DNA from: an uncultured Campylobacter sp.
Lineage (GTDB): Bacteria; Campylobacterota; Campylobacteria; Campylobacterales; Campylobacteraceae
Direction: 5' to 3'
Assembly (NCBI RefSeq): GCF_938040115.1
Contig: NZ_CALHXD010000022.1
Coordinates: 1-16,343, forward strand
DNA length: 16,343 nucleotides
Part shown: positions 15,249 to 16,343 of the stretch, piece by piece
Layout of the letters: the number at the start of each line of letters is the position of its first letter
Position numbering within the stretch: the stretch's first letter is position 1
The notes under the pieces: model-generated
The model's input: only the letters and a program-made list of their open reading frames with translations
The model's database searches: none
Told to the model about the DNA's origin: nothing
Made by a program: the position numbers and the translations under genes

Positions 15249-15863
15249 ATGCAAGGCTACATCCTGCACACGCAAAAAGTGCGCGACGAGGACCTGCTCG
15301 TCTACATCCTCACGCCCTCGCTGCTAGTTAAATCCTACCGCTTCTACGGCGCGCGCCACTCAAACGTCCTGCAAGGCTACAAGATCGACTTCGAGCTCGA
15401 AGGCGGCGAAAACTTCCTCCCGCACCTGCGCAGCGTCCTGCACCTAGGCTACCGCTGGCTGCTCTCGCGCGAGCGGCTACTCGTGTGGCAGCAGTTTATG
15501 CGCCTACTCTACGCACACCTGCGAGACGTCGAGCAGATAGACGAGGTGTATTTTCGCGAGCTTGAGCTTTGTGCCTCACGCTTTGACAGAGGCGCTCCCA
15601 AACGCCTACTCATCGAGAGCTACGTGCGCATTTTAGAGGCCGAGGGCAGGCTACACGACGAGCTTTTTTGCTTTATCTGCGACGAGCCCGTGGATGATAG
15701 CGTGGCGCTAGCCAGGAGCTTCCTACCCGCCCACGAACACTGCGCTGCGCAAAAGGGTTTTGAAATAGAAAAGATAAAAATGCTCTTTAGCGAGCGCTCT
15801 ACGCTGCTGCTTGACGATGACGAGATAGACGCGCTCTACTCCATTTTGCTTCAGGGGCTTTGA
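15249..15863 (+). CDS. recO: DNA repair protein RecO, short Campylobacterota type
   Basis: RecO helps load RecA onto SSB-coated DNA in the RecF/RecR pathway. The 204-residue protein starts MQGYILHTQKVRDEDLLVYIL, the OB-fold opening typical of RecO, and continues with a helical C-terminal domain. It holds a probable zinc site: Cys141 and Cys144 in CFICDEP, and His162/His164 and Cys165 in HEHC. Bacterial RecO is usually around 240 residues. The short, divergent form was recognised as RecO in Helicobacter pylori. The gene starts 2 bases after the dus stop and lacks a clear ribosome site. It has more CTG, CTC and CGC codons than the rest of the window. The identity is based on N-terminal pattern, length and the zinc motif. 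Confidence 0.78.
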   Translation: MQGYILHTQKVRDEDLLVYILTPSLLVKSYRFYGARHSNVLQGYKIDFELEGGENFLPHLRSVLHLGYRWLLSRERLLVWQQFMRLLYAHLRDVEQIDEVYFRELELCASRFDRGAPKRLLIESYVRILEAEGRLHDELFCFICDEPVDDSVALARSFLPAHEHCAAQKGFEIEKIKMLFSERSTLLLDDDEIDALYSILLQGL

Positions 15864-16053
15864 TCAAATTTGGCTTTCAAATTTGACTTGCCAGAGCTTG
15901 CTTTCAAATTTAACCCGCTCAAATTTTATGCGGACGGATCTCACCGTGCCCTGCTCCCGATATCTTAAATTTATCGGCTCAAATTTCATCAAATTTACCG
16001 CCTCTTTACCAGCTTTTAGTTAAAATTTCGCAAATTTGACTTAAGGGATAAAT
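15864..16053. other. AAATTT-rich spacer after recO
   Basis: This 190-base spacer holds nine AAATTT words, with a tenth straddling the next start codon. It includes an 8-bp hairpin TCAAATTT/AAATTTGA at 15864-15886 with loop GGCTTTC, directly after the recO stop, and a 12-base direct repeat GCTTTCAAATTT at 15873-15884 and 15900-15911. The hairpin is AT-rich with no U-tract, so it is a weak terminator candidate at best. The right end carries a promoter-like box. Confidence 0.6.
16021..16026 (+). promoter_or_regulatory. -10 box candidate before the last gene
   Basis: TAAAAT in the context CTTTTAGTTAAAATTTCG lies 28 bases before the TTG at 16054, the same distance and a similar context (TTTTAGTAAAAT) as the box before the M23 gene. 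AAGGG at 16043-16047 follows as ribosome site. Confidence 0.4.
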
Positions 16054-16343
16054 TTGAAGAAATTCGCACTCGGCTTCGCCGCTCTTTTCCTCATCGTTTT
16101 CGTAAATTTCCTCTACGAAAAGCTATCTCGCCCTACTCATTTTACCGTCACTCCCGATACTAAAATAGATCCAAACTCCGAGCTAGCCAAATACGTAACG
16201 CAAGAGTAGATAGACGACTTTGCTTTTAGATACTGGGATATAGACGAATACGAGGAAAACAACGCCACCCTTAACGCTTTAAGAAATCTGCTGAGGCTAA
16301 AAGATACGGATAAGATTTTAAATTTTATGACAAGAAACGGGCT
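16054..16343 (+). pseudogene. Membrane-anchored hypothetical protein interrupted by in-frame TAG, partial
   Basis: I do not recognise this gene. From the TTG at 16054 (AAGGG six bases upstream) it encodes a hydrophobic N-terminal segment (FALGFAALFLIVFVNFLY), then a polar stretch ending AKYVTQE before TAG at 16207-16209. The same frame continues open to the window end with coding-like sequence, IDDFAFRYWDIDEYEEN and then LNALRNLLRLKDTDKILNF. The only candidate restarts are two CTG codons and an ATG near the edge. The simplest reading is one longer protein with a CAG-to-TAG change, since Gln fits between QE and IDD. A short 51-residue protein, a sequencing error or amber read-through are the alternatives. 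Confidence 0.55.

Overview
The window looks like core chromosome of a Campylobacter, probably the oral/moderate-GC group (C. showae, C. rectus, C. curvus type). The reasons are the gene order around bamA-tyrA-lpxC-thrB-infB, which matches what I recall for C. jejuni, the short RecO and short TsaB types seen in that lineage, gnTATAAT-like -10 boxes, and an extreme density of the word AAATTT. The species is an inference. Nothing in the window looks like a phage, insertion sequence, CRISPR array, tRNA or rRNA.

Layout. Bases 1-419 hold the 3' part of a DUF3137 gene broken by a stop codon and a frameshift. A strong hairpin terminator (544-576) separates it from bamA, which runs leftward (586-2856). 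An 80-bp spacer with back-to-back promoter signals leads into a long rightward series: tyrA, an anchored M23 endopeptidase, lpxC, a tsaB-like gene, thrB, ylxR, infB, rbfA and rimP. Promoter-like boxes precede tyrA, the M23 gene and lpxC. From lpxC to rimP the genes overlap or nearly touch. A 314-bp gene-free spacer (11257-11570) carries a 20-bp inverted repeat, thirteen AAATTT words and a promoter-like box. A second tight rightward run follows: accD, rlmH, dksA, a two-TM membrane protein, a dus gene and recO. After a 190-bp AAATTT-rich spacer comes a membrane-anchored hypothetical gene, interrupted by an in-frame TAG and cut by the window end.

How the genes fit together. Envelope building is the first theme: BamA for outer-membrane protein assembly, LpxC for lipid A, the M23 enzyme for peptidoglycan remodelling and AccD for fatty acids. 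The second theme is translation and ribosome maturation: IF2, RbfA, RimP, YlxR, RlmH, Dus and TsaB, with DksA as a transcription regulator. TyrA and ThrB add amino-acid synthesis and RecO adds recombination repair.

I see no new multi-gene system. The observations most worth checking are the tsaB-like gene with no NTG start codon (best candidate ATA at 6153, inside the lpxC stop), the two interrupted genes at the window edges, the inverted repeat after rimP, the AAATTT-rich spacers and their link to TTG starts, and a tripled Gly-Ile-Asp unit beside the Dus catalytic cysteine.
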